Positions 1 through 6,961 of a stretch of DNA of 21,103 nucleotides are shown in pieces. The DNA is from Trueperaceae bacterium. GTDB taxonomy: Bacteria; Deinococcota; Deinococci; Deinococcales; Trueperaceae. A program made the translations under genes and the position numbers. How positions within the stretch are numbered: the first letter of the stretch is position 1; each line of letters begins with the position of its first letter. The notes under the pieces were generated by a model, which ran no database searches, was not told where the DNA came from, and worked only from the letters and a program-made list of their open reading frames with translations. The stretch is from contig JAABSI010000052.1 of NCBI GenBank assembly GCA_011390455.1, forward strand, positions 1-21,103, read 5' to 3'.

Positions 1-423
1 GCCGGCAGCGACGACGACGTCTCGGGCTACGAGACCGGGACGCGCGCCATCTTCGAGGGCGCCGTCCATGCGGAGCGCTACCTGCTCACCTTCGAGAACG
101 CCCGGCACAACGCCGCCGCGCCCAATCCGGCGCCGCGCGAGGCCTGGGACGCCGGCACCTTCGACCACTACGCCGAAGCGGTGTGGGACACGGTCCGCAT
201 GAACAACGTCGCGCAGCACTTCGCGACCGCCTTCTTCGACCTGCACCTCAAGGGCGACGATGCGATGGCGCCGTACCTCGACCTGGTGGAGGACTCGGTC
301 GCGGGGGTGTGGTCGGTCGACGACGCGGGCATCCCGACGAGCGAACACACGTACTGGCGCGGCTTCCAGGAGCGCACGGCGCTCGGGCTGCGGTTCGAGC
401 GGAGGGCGCCGGCGGGCGAGTGA
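1..423 (+). CDS. Alpha/beta hydrolase, dienelactone hydrolase-like (C-terminal part)
   Basis: The frame is open from the first base to the TGA at 421-423, so only the last 140 residues are present and the start lies outside the window. The visible part begins AGSDDDV, which fits the loop carrying the acidic residue of an alpha/beta hydrolase triad. FENARHNAAAPNP follows about 33 residues later and fits the catalytic His loop. The segment NVAQHFATAFFDLHLKGD is typical of predicted dienelactone hydrolases and related esterases (COG4188-like). The nucleophile elbow (GxSxG) would be upstream of the window. The substrate cannot be told. The gene converges on the S41 peptidase gene with only 35 bases between them. 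Family assignment is fairly safe; the specific reaction is unknown. Confidence 0.7.
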   Translation, partial: AGSDDDVSGYETGTRAIFEGAVHAERYLLTFENARHNAAAPNPAPREAWDAGTFDHYAEAVWDTVRMNNVAQHFATAFFDLHLKGDDAMAPYLDLVEDSVAGVWSVDDAGIPTSEHTYWRGFQERTALGLRFERRAPAGE

Positions 424-458
424 GGTTGCCCGGGCCCGACCCGCGGCCCGTGCCGCGA

Positions 459-1772
459 CTACCGGCCCAGCGCGGCTTCGAGCACCGGGTCGATCCCCTG
501 TAGCCAGGCCTGGACGGTCGGCTCCACCGGTACGTCGGGAACGACCTGATGTGCGCTCCCGCCGTGGAAGTAGCTCGAGACCCGCACGGGGATCCCCGAG
601 TTGGGCAGCGTGAAGCGGCGCACCTCGCCCCAACCGCCCGGTGCGTCGCCGGTCGGCTCGCCGACGAGGACCGCGCCGAGCTCGCGAAGGTCGCGCGCGT
701 TCATGGTCGCGCTCGAGTAGGTGCCCGCGTCGATGAGGACGAAGGTGCGGGGGCCGGCCTGGCGTTCGCGCAGGCCCTGCAGCAGCGGCCGGAGCACCGA
801 GGAGTCCCCGCCACCGTTGCCGCGCAGGTCGACGACGAGGCGCGTGCGCGGCGAGCGGTCGACCAGGGCCAGGGCCTCCTCCGCCACGCGCGCGAACCCC
901 TCGTGATCCTGCGCGCGCCGGTACCGTAGGTACACGGCGTCGCGGCCTTCGAGGGGGGCGACCCAGTGCGAGCGCTCCGGATCGCGGACCGGGAGCAGTG
1001 CGGCGTCCGCGCGCACGAGCTCCTCGTCGCGGTCTGCGAGGCCCAGCGTCGTCGTGGCGATGCCGCCGTCCGGGCGGCGGACGGTGACGGCGGCGCGATC
1101 GGGCGCGTCGACGAGCGCCAAGGCGTGGAGGGCCTCTGGGAGGACCAGGAGCCGTGCGATCCGCCGCCGACGGTCGGCATCGGAGTCGGCCGCGACATAC
1201 GGCGCCAAGCGCCGGGCGAGCTCCGCCACCTCCCAGGAGCCGATCGCTAGCAGCTCGCCCGCGAGCAGATCGGTGTGCGCCTCTTCGACGGCCGTCACGG
1301 ACCAGACGCCCCCGACGGGTTCCACGCGCAGCGGCAGTGGCGCGAACGCGTCGACGAAGGCCCAGGTCGCGGTATGGCCGTCGCCGACGAGCGAGACCAG
1401 GCGCATGACCTCCAGGAGGAGCTCTGCGTCGCTCGCCGTCTCGATCCGTGCACGCGCCGCGGCGAACTCGGCCTCGAAGGCGCTGCGCGGCGTGGTGTGG
1501 AACGCGTTGGCGTGCAGGCGCACGAGGTTCAGCTCGAGGTAGTCGAGGTCCTGACGCCAGCGCTCGGTTCGCGTGGCGGCCGGTGCCGGGGCGGACGTCG
1601 GCTGGACCAGCCGCGTCTCGATCCGCCAGGCGATGCGGCGCGGACCTCCGAAGAAGACGACCGTCGCGACGAGCAGGGAAGCCAGGGTGAGGAGGACGGT
1701 GATCCGTACGCGCCGTCGGCGGGTTCGGCGTTCGCTGCTGCGCGTCGAGGGGCGAGCATCGCTTGGGCTCAC
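459..1772 (-). CDS. Membrane-anchored S41 family peptidase-like protein
   Basis: This 437-residue protein has a basic N-terminus, one hydrophobic segment at about residues 24-43 (signal anchor), and then an extracytoplasmic domain. The S41/tail-specific-protease fold is indicated by DLRGNGGGD (315-323), AGTYSSATMNAR (349-360, nucleophile Ser353 or Ser354) and GEPTG (371-375). A DGHT motif at 131-134 could supply the catalytic His, as in tricorn/IRBP-type S41 enzymes. I see no lysine anywhere in the protein, so the Ser-Lys dyad of CtpA-type proteases is not possible. I see no PDZ domain. The GTG start at 1772 has no Shine-Dalgarno sequence but lies 6 bases after a TAATCT hexamer, which suggests leaderless translation. 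It could be a degenerate, non-proteolytic S41 fold. The substrate is unknown. Confidence 0.8.
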   Translation of the reverse strand: MSPSDARPSTRSSERRTRRRRVRITVLLTLASLLVATVVFFGGPRRIAWRIETRLVQPTSAPAPAATRTERWRQDLDYLELNLVRLHANAFHTTPRSAFEAEFAAARARIETASDAELLLEVMRLVSLVGDGHTATWAFVDAFAPLPLRVEPVGGVWSVTAVEEAHTDLLAGELLAIGSWEVAELARRLAPYVAADSDADRRRRIARLLVLPEALHALALVDAPDRAAVTVRRPDGGIATTTLGLADRDEELVRADAALLPVRDPERSHWVAPLEGRDAVYLRYRRAQDHEGFARVAEEALALVDRSPRTRLVVDLRGNGGGDSSVLRPLLQGLRERQAGPRTFVLIDAGTYSSATMNARDLRELGAVLVGEPTGDAPGGWGEVRRFTLPNSGIPVRVSSYFHGGSAHQVVPDVPVEPTVQAWLQGIDPVLEAALGR

Positions 1773-1778
1773 GGCACG

Positions 1779-1784
1779 AGATTA
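1779..1784 (-). promoter_or_regulatory. Candidate -10 element giving a leaderless mRNA for the S41 gene
   Basis: On the minus strand the sequence reads TCATAATCTCGTGCC and then the GTG start. TAATCT (or the overlapping CATAAT) fits a TAnnnT -10 box ending 6 bases before the start codon, so transcription would begin at or next to the GTG. No -35 match is obvious, and no ribosome binding site precedes the start. This is inferred from sequence alone. Confidence 0.4.
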
Positions 1785-1925
1785 TGACGCGCCGCGATGG
1801 CGTGCGAGCCGCCGGCGCGGCGTGGGCCGCTTCGATGCCGAAGGGCCGTCGGATCGCGTCGGGCAGCGAGCGCTCGAAGCGATGGTCATCTGGCCACCGC
1901 GATGCGCGGATCTTTGCCTATGGTG

Positions 1926-1946
1926 GAACCCCGACCCTAGGGGTTC
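1926..1946. promoter_or_regulatory. Inverted repeat GAACCCC-N7-GGGGTTC, possible operator
   Basis: GAACCCC at 1926-1932 and GGGGTTC at 1940-1946 are exact reverse complements separated by 7 bases. The element starts just after a TATGGT hexamer (1919-1924). If that is the -10 box of the amine oxidase transcript, the repeat would cover the transcription start, a usual position for a repressor site. It could instead form a hairpin at the 5' end of the mRNA. Confidence 0.4.
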
Positions 1947-1950
1947 ACCG

Positions 1951-1966
1951 CGCGCCGTACGGCGCG
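1951..1966. repeat. 16-bp perfect palindrome CGCGCCGTACGGCGCG
   Basis: The 16 bases are identical to their reverse complement. The palindrome lies 5 bases from the preceding inverted repeat in the same divergent spacer. It may be a second operator half or a chance product of high GC content; with two such elements side by side a regulatory role is plausible. Confidence 0.35.
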
Positions 1967-2099
1967 ACGCGGTGCGTACGAGGGGAGGTGGACCATCATC
2001 GGCGTCCGCCGACCCCGGCCCGACGCTCTCGAGCGCGACGGGGGCCCACAGCGTGCCTCATCGACCGCGCGAGCGTCCCACGAGCACGAAGGAGCCACC

Positions 2100-3728
2100 A
2101 TGAAGAACCGATCGAACCTGACCGTGCCCCGCAGCATGAGCCGGCGCCATTTCTTGCAGGTCCTCGGTGCCACCGGCGGCGCCGCCGCCGCGATCGGGGC
2201 CATGGACGCCTGGGGCATGATGATGGCGTCCGCCCAAGAGGCACCGCCGACGCTCTCGGGCAACGCCGACGGCCGCCGGGTGATCATCCTGGGCGCCGGT
2301 CTGGCCGGCATGACCGCCGCCTACGAGATGTCCAAGCTCGGCTACGAGACCCCGATCTTCGAGGCGCGCGACTTCGCCGGCGGCCGCTGCCAGACGTCCC
2401 GCCGCGGGTTCTCGCTGACCGAAGTCACCGGCGTCACCCAGCGCAACCTGTTCGACGACGGTCAGTACATCAACCACGGCCCCTGGCGCATCCCGTACCA
2501 CCACCGCTCCACGCTGCACTACACCAAGGAGTTCGGCGTCCCGCTCGAGATCATGGTCAACGACAACGACAACGCGTGGGACTACCGGGCGTCCGAGGAC
2601 GGGAACCCGCTTTCGGGTCGGCGCATCCGCCGGCGCGAGCTGAGGGCGGACATCGGGGGGTACACCAGCGAGTTGCTGGCCAAGGCCGCCGATCAAGACG
2701 CGTTGGACATGGAGTTGACCGCAGAGGACAAGGAGCAGCTCCTCGATTACCTGGTGGCGTTCGGGCAGCTCGACCGCGACACGCTCACCTACCAGGGCAC
2801 CGGCGGGCGCGGGTACGACGAGGATCCGGGCGCCGGACTGCGGCCCGGCGTGCCGTCGGACCCGTTCGCCTTCCGCGACCTGCTGCACCACAGCGCCATC
2901 GACGGCTTCCGCGCCATCGCCGGCCACACGCAGAAGAACACCATGTTCGAGCCACAGGGCGGCATGGACCGGATCGCCCGGGGGTTCGAGCGCGAGGTCG
3001 GCCACCTGATCCACTACGAGCACGTCGTCAAGGAGATCCGTCAGACCGACGAGGGCGTGCGGGTGGTGGTCGAGAACGCCGCCACCGGCGAGACGCGCGA
3101 GGTCGAGGGCGACTACTGCCTCTGCACCATCCCGCTGTCCGTGTTGAACCAGATCCCCGCCGACTTCTCGAGCGAGTTCCAGACCGCCATGCAATCGGTG
3201 TCCTACGCGAGCACGGGCAAGATGGGGCTCCAGTTCGCGCGGCGCTTCTGGGAACAGGACGACTTCATCTACGGTGGCCACAGCACGACGAACGTCTTCG
3301 GCAACATCACCTACCCCTCGTACGGCTGGCAGGGCGAGAAGGGCGTCATCCTCGGCTACTACAACTTCGGTGGCACCGCGGTCGACGTCAGTTCGAGGTC
3401 GCCGGAGGAGCGCGTCGAGTACGCGCTCGAGATGGGGAGCTTGCTCCACCCCGAGGTGTACCGGCGCGAGTTCGAGACCGGCTTCTCGGTCGCCTGGCAC
3501 CTGGTGCCGTACAGCCTCGGTGGCTGGGCGAGCTGGTCGTCCGATGCGCGCAACGACGCCTACCCCAGGCTCAACGAACCCGATGGCCGCGTCTACCTGG
3601 CCGGCGAGCACCTGAGCTACATGACGGGCTGGATGTCGGGGGCGATCGAGTCGGCTTGGTTGCAGATCGAGAAGATCCACGATCAAGTGCAGGCGCGGCA
3701 AGGTAGCGCCGCCCGAACGGTGGTGTGA
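2100..3728 (+). CDS. Tat-exported FAD-dependent amine oxidase (flavin monoamine oxidase family)
   Basis: This 542-residue flavoprotein should oxidise an amine to an imine, which hydrolyses to aldehyde or ketone plus ammonia. A twin-arginine signal is clear: SRRHFLQ at 14-20, a hydrophobic Ala/Gly stretch, and an alanine-rich probable cleavage region near ASAQE (43-47). The FAD-binding Rossmann fold starts at VIILGAGLAG (61-70) with the ribose-binding Glu at 88 and GGR at 94-96. The C-terminal FAD motif is LAGEHLSYMTGWMSGAIES. The ATG is set by GAAGGAG six bases upstream. The gene ends in GTGTGA, next to the start of a diheme cytochrome c. That neighbour suggests a dehydrogenase passing electrons to cytochrome c, as established for nicotine oxidoreductase NicA2, rather than an O2-using oxidase. 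The substrate amine is not identifiable. Confidence 0.87.
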   Translation: MKNRSNLTVPRSMSRRHFLQVLGATGGAAAAIGAMDAWGMMMASAQEAPPTLSGNADGRRVIILGAGLAGMTAAYEMSKLGYETPIFEARDFAGGRCQTSRRGFSLTEVTGVTQRNLFDDGQYINHGPWRIPYHHRSTLHYTKEFGVPLEIMVNDNDNAWDYRASEDGNPLSGRRIRRRELRADIGGYTSELLAKAADQDALDMELTAEDKEQLLDYLVAFGQLDRDTLTYQGTGGRGYDEDPGAGLRPGVPSDPFAFRDLLHHSAIDGFRAIAGHTQKNTMFEPQGGMDRIARGFEREVGHLIHYEHVVKEIRQTDEGVRVVVENAATGETREVEGDYCLCTIPLSVLNQIPADFSSEFQTAMQSVSYASTGKMGLQFARRFWEQDDFIYGGHSTTNVFGNITYPSYGWQGEKGVILGYYNFGGTAVDVSSRSPEERVEYALEMGSLLHPEVYRREFETGFSVAWHLVPYSLGGWASWSSDARNDAYPRLNEPDGRVYLAGEHLSYMTGWMSGAIESAWLQIEKIHDQVQARQGSAARTVV

Positions 3729-3730
3729 CC

Positions 3731-4495
3731 ATGGACGCCGTGATCGCATCGGACCCGCGCCGCATCCTGCTCCTGGCGTTCGCGCTGGCGTGCGGATCGC
3801 TCCTGGCGCCGGCGCTGGCCGCCGACGGTCCGGAGATCTACGGCGCGCAGTGCGCCCAATGCCATCAGCCCGACGGTGAGGGTCTGGGGACGTTCCCGGC
3901 CCTCGCGGGGAGCGACCGTGTGCTCGGCGACATGCGCGAGCTGGTGGCCTTCGTGCTCGATGGACAGGGCGCCATGCCCGCCTTCCGGGACGTGCTCGAC
4001 GACGAGGAGCTCGCCGCCGTGCTGAGCCACGTGCGCGAGAGCTTCGGCAACGAGGCCGAGCCGATCGAGACCGATCTCGTCGCCGACGTCCGCGCGGAGG
4101 CTGGGACCGAGACCGAGACCGAACCGGTCGAGGTCGACCTGCCGGAGGACTGGTTCGAGCAGGGCGAGCAGATGTTCGCCACCAACTGCGCCGCGTGCCA
4201 TCAGGCCACGGGCGAGGGTCTGCCGGGGGCGTTCCCTGCGCTCGCCGACAGCGCCTTCGTCCAAGGCAACGCCGACGAGGTCCTGCGCTTGATCCTCAAC
4301 GGGCGCGCGGGCATGCCGGCGTACGGCGGCAGCCTCGACAACCGGCAGATCGCCTTGATCGTCTCGTACATCCGCAACGCCTGGGCCAACGAGGCCCATC
4401 CGGTCGACGCCTCGATGGTCGAGACGGTGCGCGGGGGTGGCGACCTCGAGCTCGAGCCCACCACGCCGACGACGAGGCCGGGCGCGGGCAACTGA
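3731..4495 (+). CDS. Secreted diheme cytochrome c
   Basis: This 254-residue protein has a signal peptide (hydrophobic residues 12-30, likely cleaved after an ALA near residue 30) and two homologous class I cytochrome c domains. Domain 1 has CAQCH at 41-45 with probable axial Met82 (GAMPAF). Domain 2 has CAACH at 153-157 with probable axial Met195 (AGMPAY). The domains share the order CxxCH, GEGL, FPAL, then the Met motif, so they arose by internal duplication, and they are joined by an acidic TETETEP linker. The ATG lies 2 bases after the amine oxidase stop; a GTG at 3725 overlapping that stop is an alternative. No separate ribosome binding site is obvious, so translation is probably coupled. 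The likely role is periplasmic electron carrier for the upstream flavoenzyme, delivering to a terminal oxidase or another cytochrome. Confidence 0.88.
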   Translation: MDAVIASDPRRILLLAFALACGSLLAPALAADGPEIYGAQCAQCHQPDGEGLGTFPALAGSDRVLGDMRELVAFVLDGQGAMPAFRDVLDDEELAAVLSHVRESFGNEAEPIETDLVADVRAEAGTETETEPVEVDLPEDWFEQGEQMFATNCAACHQATGEGLPGAFPALADSAFVQGNADEVLRLILNGRAGMPAYGGSLDNRQIALIVSYIRNAWANEAHPVDASMVETVRGGGDLELEPTTPTTRPGAGN

Positions 4496-4527
4496 CCCGA
4501 AGAGCACCATCCCCGGTACCCCAACGC

Positions 4528-4561
4528 AGCGCGCCCCCCGGAAGCCTCCGGGGGGCGCGCT
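4528..4561 (+). terminator. Strong hairpin downstream of the cytochrome c gene
   Basis: A perfect 15-bp stem (4528-4542 with 4547-4561) closes on the 4-base loop AGCC. It starts 33 bases after the cytochrome stop codon. No T-run follows, so it may act as a U-tract-independent terminator or an mRNA 3'-end stabiliser. Confidence 0.7.
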
Positions 4562-4609
4562 CATGTCGCAGTCGACGCGAAGCGAGCCGTTCGAAGGTCG
4601 CGTCAGCCG

Positions 4610-4643
4610 AACGCGCCGGTACCCTGGGAGGTACCGGCGCGTT
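4610..4643 (-). terminator. Strong hairpin downstream of the lmo0937-type gene
   Basis: A perfect 14-bp stem (4610-4623 with 4630-4643) closes on the 6-base loop 4624-4629. It starts about 31 bases past the stop of the leftward gene ending at 4675, so it most likely terminates that transcript. It contains two GGTACC sites and, like its neighbour, lacks a clear T-run. Confidence 0.65.
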
Positions 4644-4674
4644 GGCGTCTGGAAGGGGTCGAGCCGCTGGTTGG

Positions 4675-4830
4675 CTAGCCGACCGCGGCCCCGCGGCCGC
4701 TGATGAGCCGCATCACGAACAAGATGGCGGCGACGACGAGCAGCACGTAGATGAAGCCGCCGAAGGTGGTGCCCGTGACGAGCCCGAGCAACCACAGGAC
4801 GAGCAGGACGATGGCGATGGTCGTCAACAT
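4675..4830 (-). CDS. lmo0937 family (DUF5670) small membrane protein
   Basis: This 51-residue protein begins MLTTIAIVLLVLWLLGLV and ends MRLISGRGAAVG. It has two hydrophobic segments (about residues 4-18 and 26-40) separated by a GTTFGGF turn. The N-terminal LxTIAxxLLxLWLLGLVT pattern and the central GGFIY segment match what I know of the lmo0937/DUF5670 family, which is about 50 residues long and often found beside stress genes. Its function is unknown. The ATG lies 4 bases after the PRC-barrel stop codon, so the two genes are probably co-translated. A GGAAG upstream, overlapping the end of the PRC gene, can serve as ribosome binding site. The gene is followed by a strong hairpin. Confidence 0.82.
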   Translation of the reverse strand: MLTTIAIVLLVLWLLGLVTGTTFGGFIYVLLVVAAILFVMRLISGRGAAVG

Positions 4831-4834
4831 GACG

Positions 4835-5254
4835 TCACTGCTTCCGCAGCGGCGCGAACGGCGCCTCGGACGAATCGCGGCGGTCCGCGGCGTGCGGCTG
4901 GTACGTGGCCCCGTAGTGCCGGTAGACGTCGCTCATCCACCCGGGCTCCGCGGAGGTCGGCCACGCGTCCTTGTCGAACCCGGGCGCGTTCTCGAGCCGC
5001 TCGCGGTCGACGTCGAGGACGAGGCGGTGCTCGTCGGTGTCGACGGTCAGCGCCTCCCAGGGCACCGCGAAGTGCTTGTCGCCCATGCCGAGGAAGCCGC
5101 CGAACGAGACCACGGCGTAGGCGACCTCGCCGCTGTCGACGTGGAGCATCAGCTCCTCGAGCTTGCCGAGGTCCTCGCCGTCGAGGTTGACGATCTTGGT
5201 GTCCTTGAGGCTGCCGGTCGAGAGCAGCTGCGTGCGGTTTCCGTTGGTGTTCAT
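4835..5254 (-). CDS. PRC-barrel domain protein
   Basis: This 139-residue protein carries a PRC-barrel domain at about residues 10-85: TKIVNLDGEDLGKLEELM, then a HVDSGEVAYAVVSFGGFLGMGDKHFAVPW region and a VDTDEHRLVLDVD strand. The C-terminal 50 residues contain a FDKDAWP and YRHYG segment seen in many stress-type PRC-barrel proteins. The family is used for protein or RNA docking and is often induced by stress; no enzymatic residues are visible. The frame is open upstream to 5404, but the ATG at 5254 is chosen because GGAGG (5263-5267) lies 8 bases before it and the barrel begins shortly after. It forms an operon with the lmo0937-type gene downstream. Confidence 0.85.
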   Translation of the reverse strand: MNTNGNRTQLLSTGSLKDTKIVNLDGEDLGKLEELMLHVDSGEVAYAVVSFGGFLGMGDKHFAVPWEALTVDTDEHRLVLDVDRERLENAPGFDKDAWPTSAEPGWMSDVYRHYGATYQPHAADRRDSSEAPFAPLRKQ

Positions 5255-5297
5255 TCGGTGGGCCTCCAAGAGGCATGCGTCGTGCACGGGGTGGGGC

Positions 5298-5338
5298 CCA
5301 CGAGGGTGCTCGTGGACGGTACGACCGTTCGTTGTTCC
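5298..5338 (-). promoter_or_regulatory. Possible ECF-type promoter and leader hairpin of the PRC-barrel operon
   Basis: On the minus strand GGAAC (5338-5334) is followed 15 bases later by CGTCC (5318-5314), resembling the GGAAC/CGTC pattern of many ECF sigma factor promoters, although the spacing is slightly short. Just downstream, CCACGAG and CTCGTGG (5298-5304 and 5309-5315) form a 7-bp hairpin. The leader to the ATG would be about 50 bases. This is a weak prediction. Confidence 0.22.
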
Positions 5339-5454
5339 ATCGGGATCCAACCGCGCCGAAGGCGCATCATCACGCCGTCCCTGCGAACCAGGGAGGAAGG
5401 TCAACGTAGCACCCGGTCCGGGCCTCGCGGAGCGCAGGTGACCGGGACCGCCGT

Positions 5455-6123
5455 TCAGCGGGCGAAGAACGGATTGGTCTTCGCTTCACGGCCGACCGTC
5501 GTCGCGGGTCCGTGGCCGGGCCAGACGACGGTCTCGGGCGGCAACGAGAACAGCTCGCGGCGGATGCCGGCGAGGAGCACGTCGTGGTCGCCGAAGGGGA
5601 TGTCGGTTCGGCCGATGCCGCCCTGGAACAGGGTGTCGCCCGCGAGGACGGCGCCGGCGCCGTCGAGCACGAAGACCACGTGCCCTGGCGCGTGCCCCGG
5701 CACGTGCCGGACCGTGGCGCGAAGGCTGCCGGCCTGGAGCGCGTCGCCGTGCGCGAGGTCGCGGGTCGGCGCCGTGGGTTGCTCGACGACCAGACCCCCC
5801 AACCTCAGGGCGAGCTCGGCGGAGGTGGCGTAGAGCTCGCGGTCGTCGGGATGCATCCGGACGGGCACCTCGCCGAGCCCCGCGACGATCGCATCGAGCG
5901 CGGCCACGTGGTCGAAGTGCGCGTGGGTGATCCAGATCTCGCGCACGCGCCAACCACCCTGGCGGGACCGGGCGAGGAGCCGCTCGGGTTCGCCGCCGGG
6001 GTCGACCAGCACCGCGTCGAGCGTCGCCGGGTCGCCGACGAGGTAGGCGTTCGTGGCGATCGGACCGACCGTGATGGCCTCGACGTGGAGCGCCCGCGGT
6101 CGGTCCGGACCGCTGGCGTCCAT
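5455..6123 (-). CDS. Metallo-beta-lactamase-fold hydrolase, glyoxalase II-like
   Basis: This 222-residue enzyme has the full di-metal site of the MBL superfamily: THAHFDH at 66-72 (His67, His69, Asp71, His72), His144 in VPGHAPGH, Asp163 in GDTLF and His204 in WPGHGP. The order and the short length match small glyoxalase II-like or YcbL-type thioester hydrolases that act in the cytoplasm on S-acylglutathione or similar thioesters. GIGRTDIPFGD and TNPFF near the C-terminus fit that group. The ATG overlaps the stop codon of the DUF1269 gene in a TGATG junction (6121-6125), so translation is coupled. The exact thioester substrate cannot be given. Confidence 0.85.
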   Translation of the reverse strand: MDASGPDRPRALHVEAITVGPIATNAYLVGDPATLDAVLVDPGGEPERLLARSRQGGWRVREIWITHAHFDHVAALDAIVAGLGEVPVRMHPDDRELYATSAELALRLGGLVVEQPTAPTRDLAHGDALQAGSLRATVRHVPGHAPGHVVFVLDGAGAVLAGDTLFQGGIGRTDIPFGDHDVLLAGIRRELFSLPPETVVWPGHGPATTVGREAKTNPFFAR

Positions 6124-6662
6124 CAGGACGATGCGTCCGAGCGGTCGAGCCCGGAGATCTCGGGCGCCCCGGCGGCCTGGGTGAAGGCGGCGGCGGCCTC
6201 GTCGGAGAGCGTCGTGTGGTGCAGCCGTCCACCCTGGGCGTTCAGGATCTCGGCGAGCGTATCGATCGGCGTGTCCCGGACGAGCAACAGCAGCGCCGAT
6301 TTCCCCGGCTTCAGGTCCTCGCTCACCTGCGCCATGAAGTCGTTGTCGATCCCGATGTCGATGCGGCGCCCGGCGAGCCAACTCACGCCCGCCCCCACCA
6401 GCGCGCCGATCAGCGGCCCGCCGAACAGGAAGCCGACGAGCACGCCCCACAGGCTGCCCGTGGCCACCGTGCGCGCTTTCATCGCCGTCTCGAGCGTCTG
6501 GCGCACCCGCACCTGGCCGTCCTCGCCCTTCACGGCGACAGCGGCGTCCTCGATCGTGACGACCGGCTTGCGGATGTGCTCGCGCTGCAGGGTGGCGACG
6601 TGCTGAAGCACCTCGGCGGCGCGATCGGGGTGCTGGTACGTGAAGACGACGAGTTCGCTCAT
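6123..6662 (-). CDS. DUF1269 family membrane protein
   Basis: This 179-residue protein has an N-terminal soluble part starting [19 protein letters not shown] with the motif [19 protein letters not shown] (38-56). A glycine-rich hydrophobic hairpin follows at about residues 70-98 ([22 protein letters not shown]). A C-terminal region has SALLLLV and ends on a hydrophilic tail. The layout matches DUF1269 proteins, whose function is unknown and which recur near stress genes. The start is fixed by GGAGG at 6668-6672, 5 bases from the ATG. It is the first gene of a two-gene leftward unit with the MBL-fold hydrolase and is divergent from the acsA operon. A TAGCCT hexamer at 6708-6713 may be its -10 box. 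Confidence 0.82.
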   Translation of the reverse strand: MSELVVFTYQHPDRAAEVLQHVATLQREHIRKPVVTIEDAAVAVKGEDGQVRVRQTLETAMKARTVATGSLWGVLVGFLFGGPLIGALVGAGVSWLAGRRIDIGIDNDFMAQVSEDLKPGKSALLLLVRDTPIDTLAEILNAQGGRLHHTTLSDEAAAAFTQAAGAPEISGLDRSDASS

Positions 6663-6707
6663 GGGGACCTCCGGAGGACCGAGCTGGAATGAGCCGGTCT
6701 TGACCCC

Positions 6708-6713
6708 AGGCTA
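6708..6713 (-). promoter_or_regulatory. Candidate -10 element for the DUF1269-MBL operon
   Basis: The minus strand reads GTAGCCTGGGG. TAGCCT fits TAnnnT and lies 45 bases before the ATG, leaving room for a short leader with the GGAGG site. No clear -35 is seen. It resembles the hexamers at 18065, 19957 and 20048. Confidence 0.28.
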
Positions 6714-6939
6714 CGTCGGACGCCGCCGCGTGGCGGTGCCCGACCCGGCTCCGGCCACCGGAGTTTCCCCGACACGCCGTCGGCCTTTCACCGATGCACG
6801 AGGTCGGCCCGGTCCCTACGGTGCGGGTAGGCCTCCTGCCGCCCTCGTGTTGGGCCGTGGTGATCCGGGCGCCGCGTTCCGCGTGGCGCGTCCCCCCGTG
6901 AGGGCGACCGGGACCGTCGCTTCGCCCCGTCCCCGGGGT

Positions 6940-6961
6940 TACCCGTCCGCGGGTAGGAGGG
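6940..6961 (+). promoter_or_regulatory. Hairpin abutting the acsA ribosome binding site
   Basis: TACCCG (6940-6945) pairs with CGGGTA (6950-6955) around a TCCG loop, and the last paired A is the first base of the AGGAGGG site (6955-6961). The ATG follows 8 bases later. The hairpin is too small to block the site by itself, but it could tune initiation of the operon's first gene. Confidence 0.35.

Larger units (their letters stand above)
1773..2099. other. Divergent intergenic region, 327 bases
   Basis: This spacer separates the S41 gene (leftward) and the amine oxidase gene (rightward). I see no convincing gene in it. It holds the S41 -10 candidate, a TATGGT hexamer at 1919-1924 that could be the -10 box of the rightward transcript, two perfect inverted repeats at 1926-1946 and 1951-1966, and the strong ribosome binding site GAAGGAG at 2088-2094 for the amine oxidase. 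Confidence 0.6.

Noticed and set aside
431..450. CGGGCC/GGCCCG hairpin between the first two genes, as a terminator
   Set aside because: It has only six pairs with an 8-base GC-rich loop and no T-run; too weak to list.
2058..3749. A 563-codon open frame antisense to the amine oxidase
   Set aside because: It mirrors a gene with clear FAD and Tat motifs, and its own translation shows no domain. High GC at third codon positions explains its length.
4082..4140. A short GACCGAGACC repeat in the cytochrome c gene
   Set aside because: It encodes the acidic TETETEP linker between the two heme domains and is ordinary coding repetition, not a mobile or regulatory repeat.
5255..5404. A 50-residue N-terminal extension of the PRC-barrel protein
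   Set aside because: The extension has no family similarity, and GGAGG sits at good spacing before the ATG at 5254.
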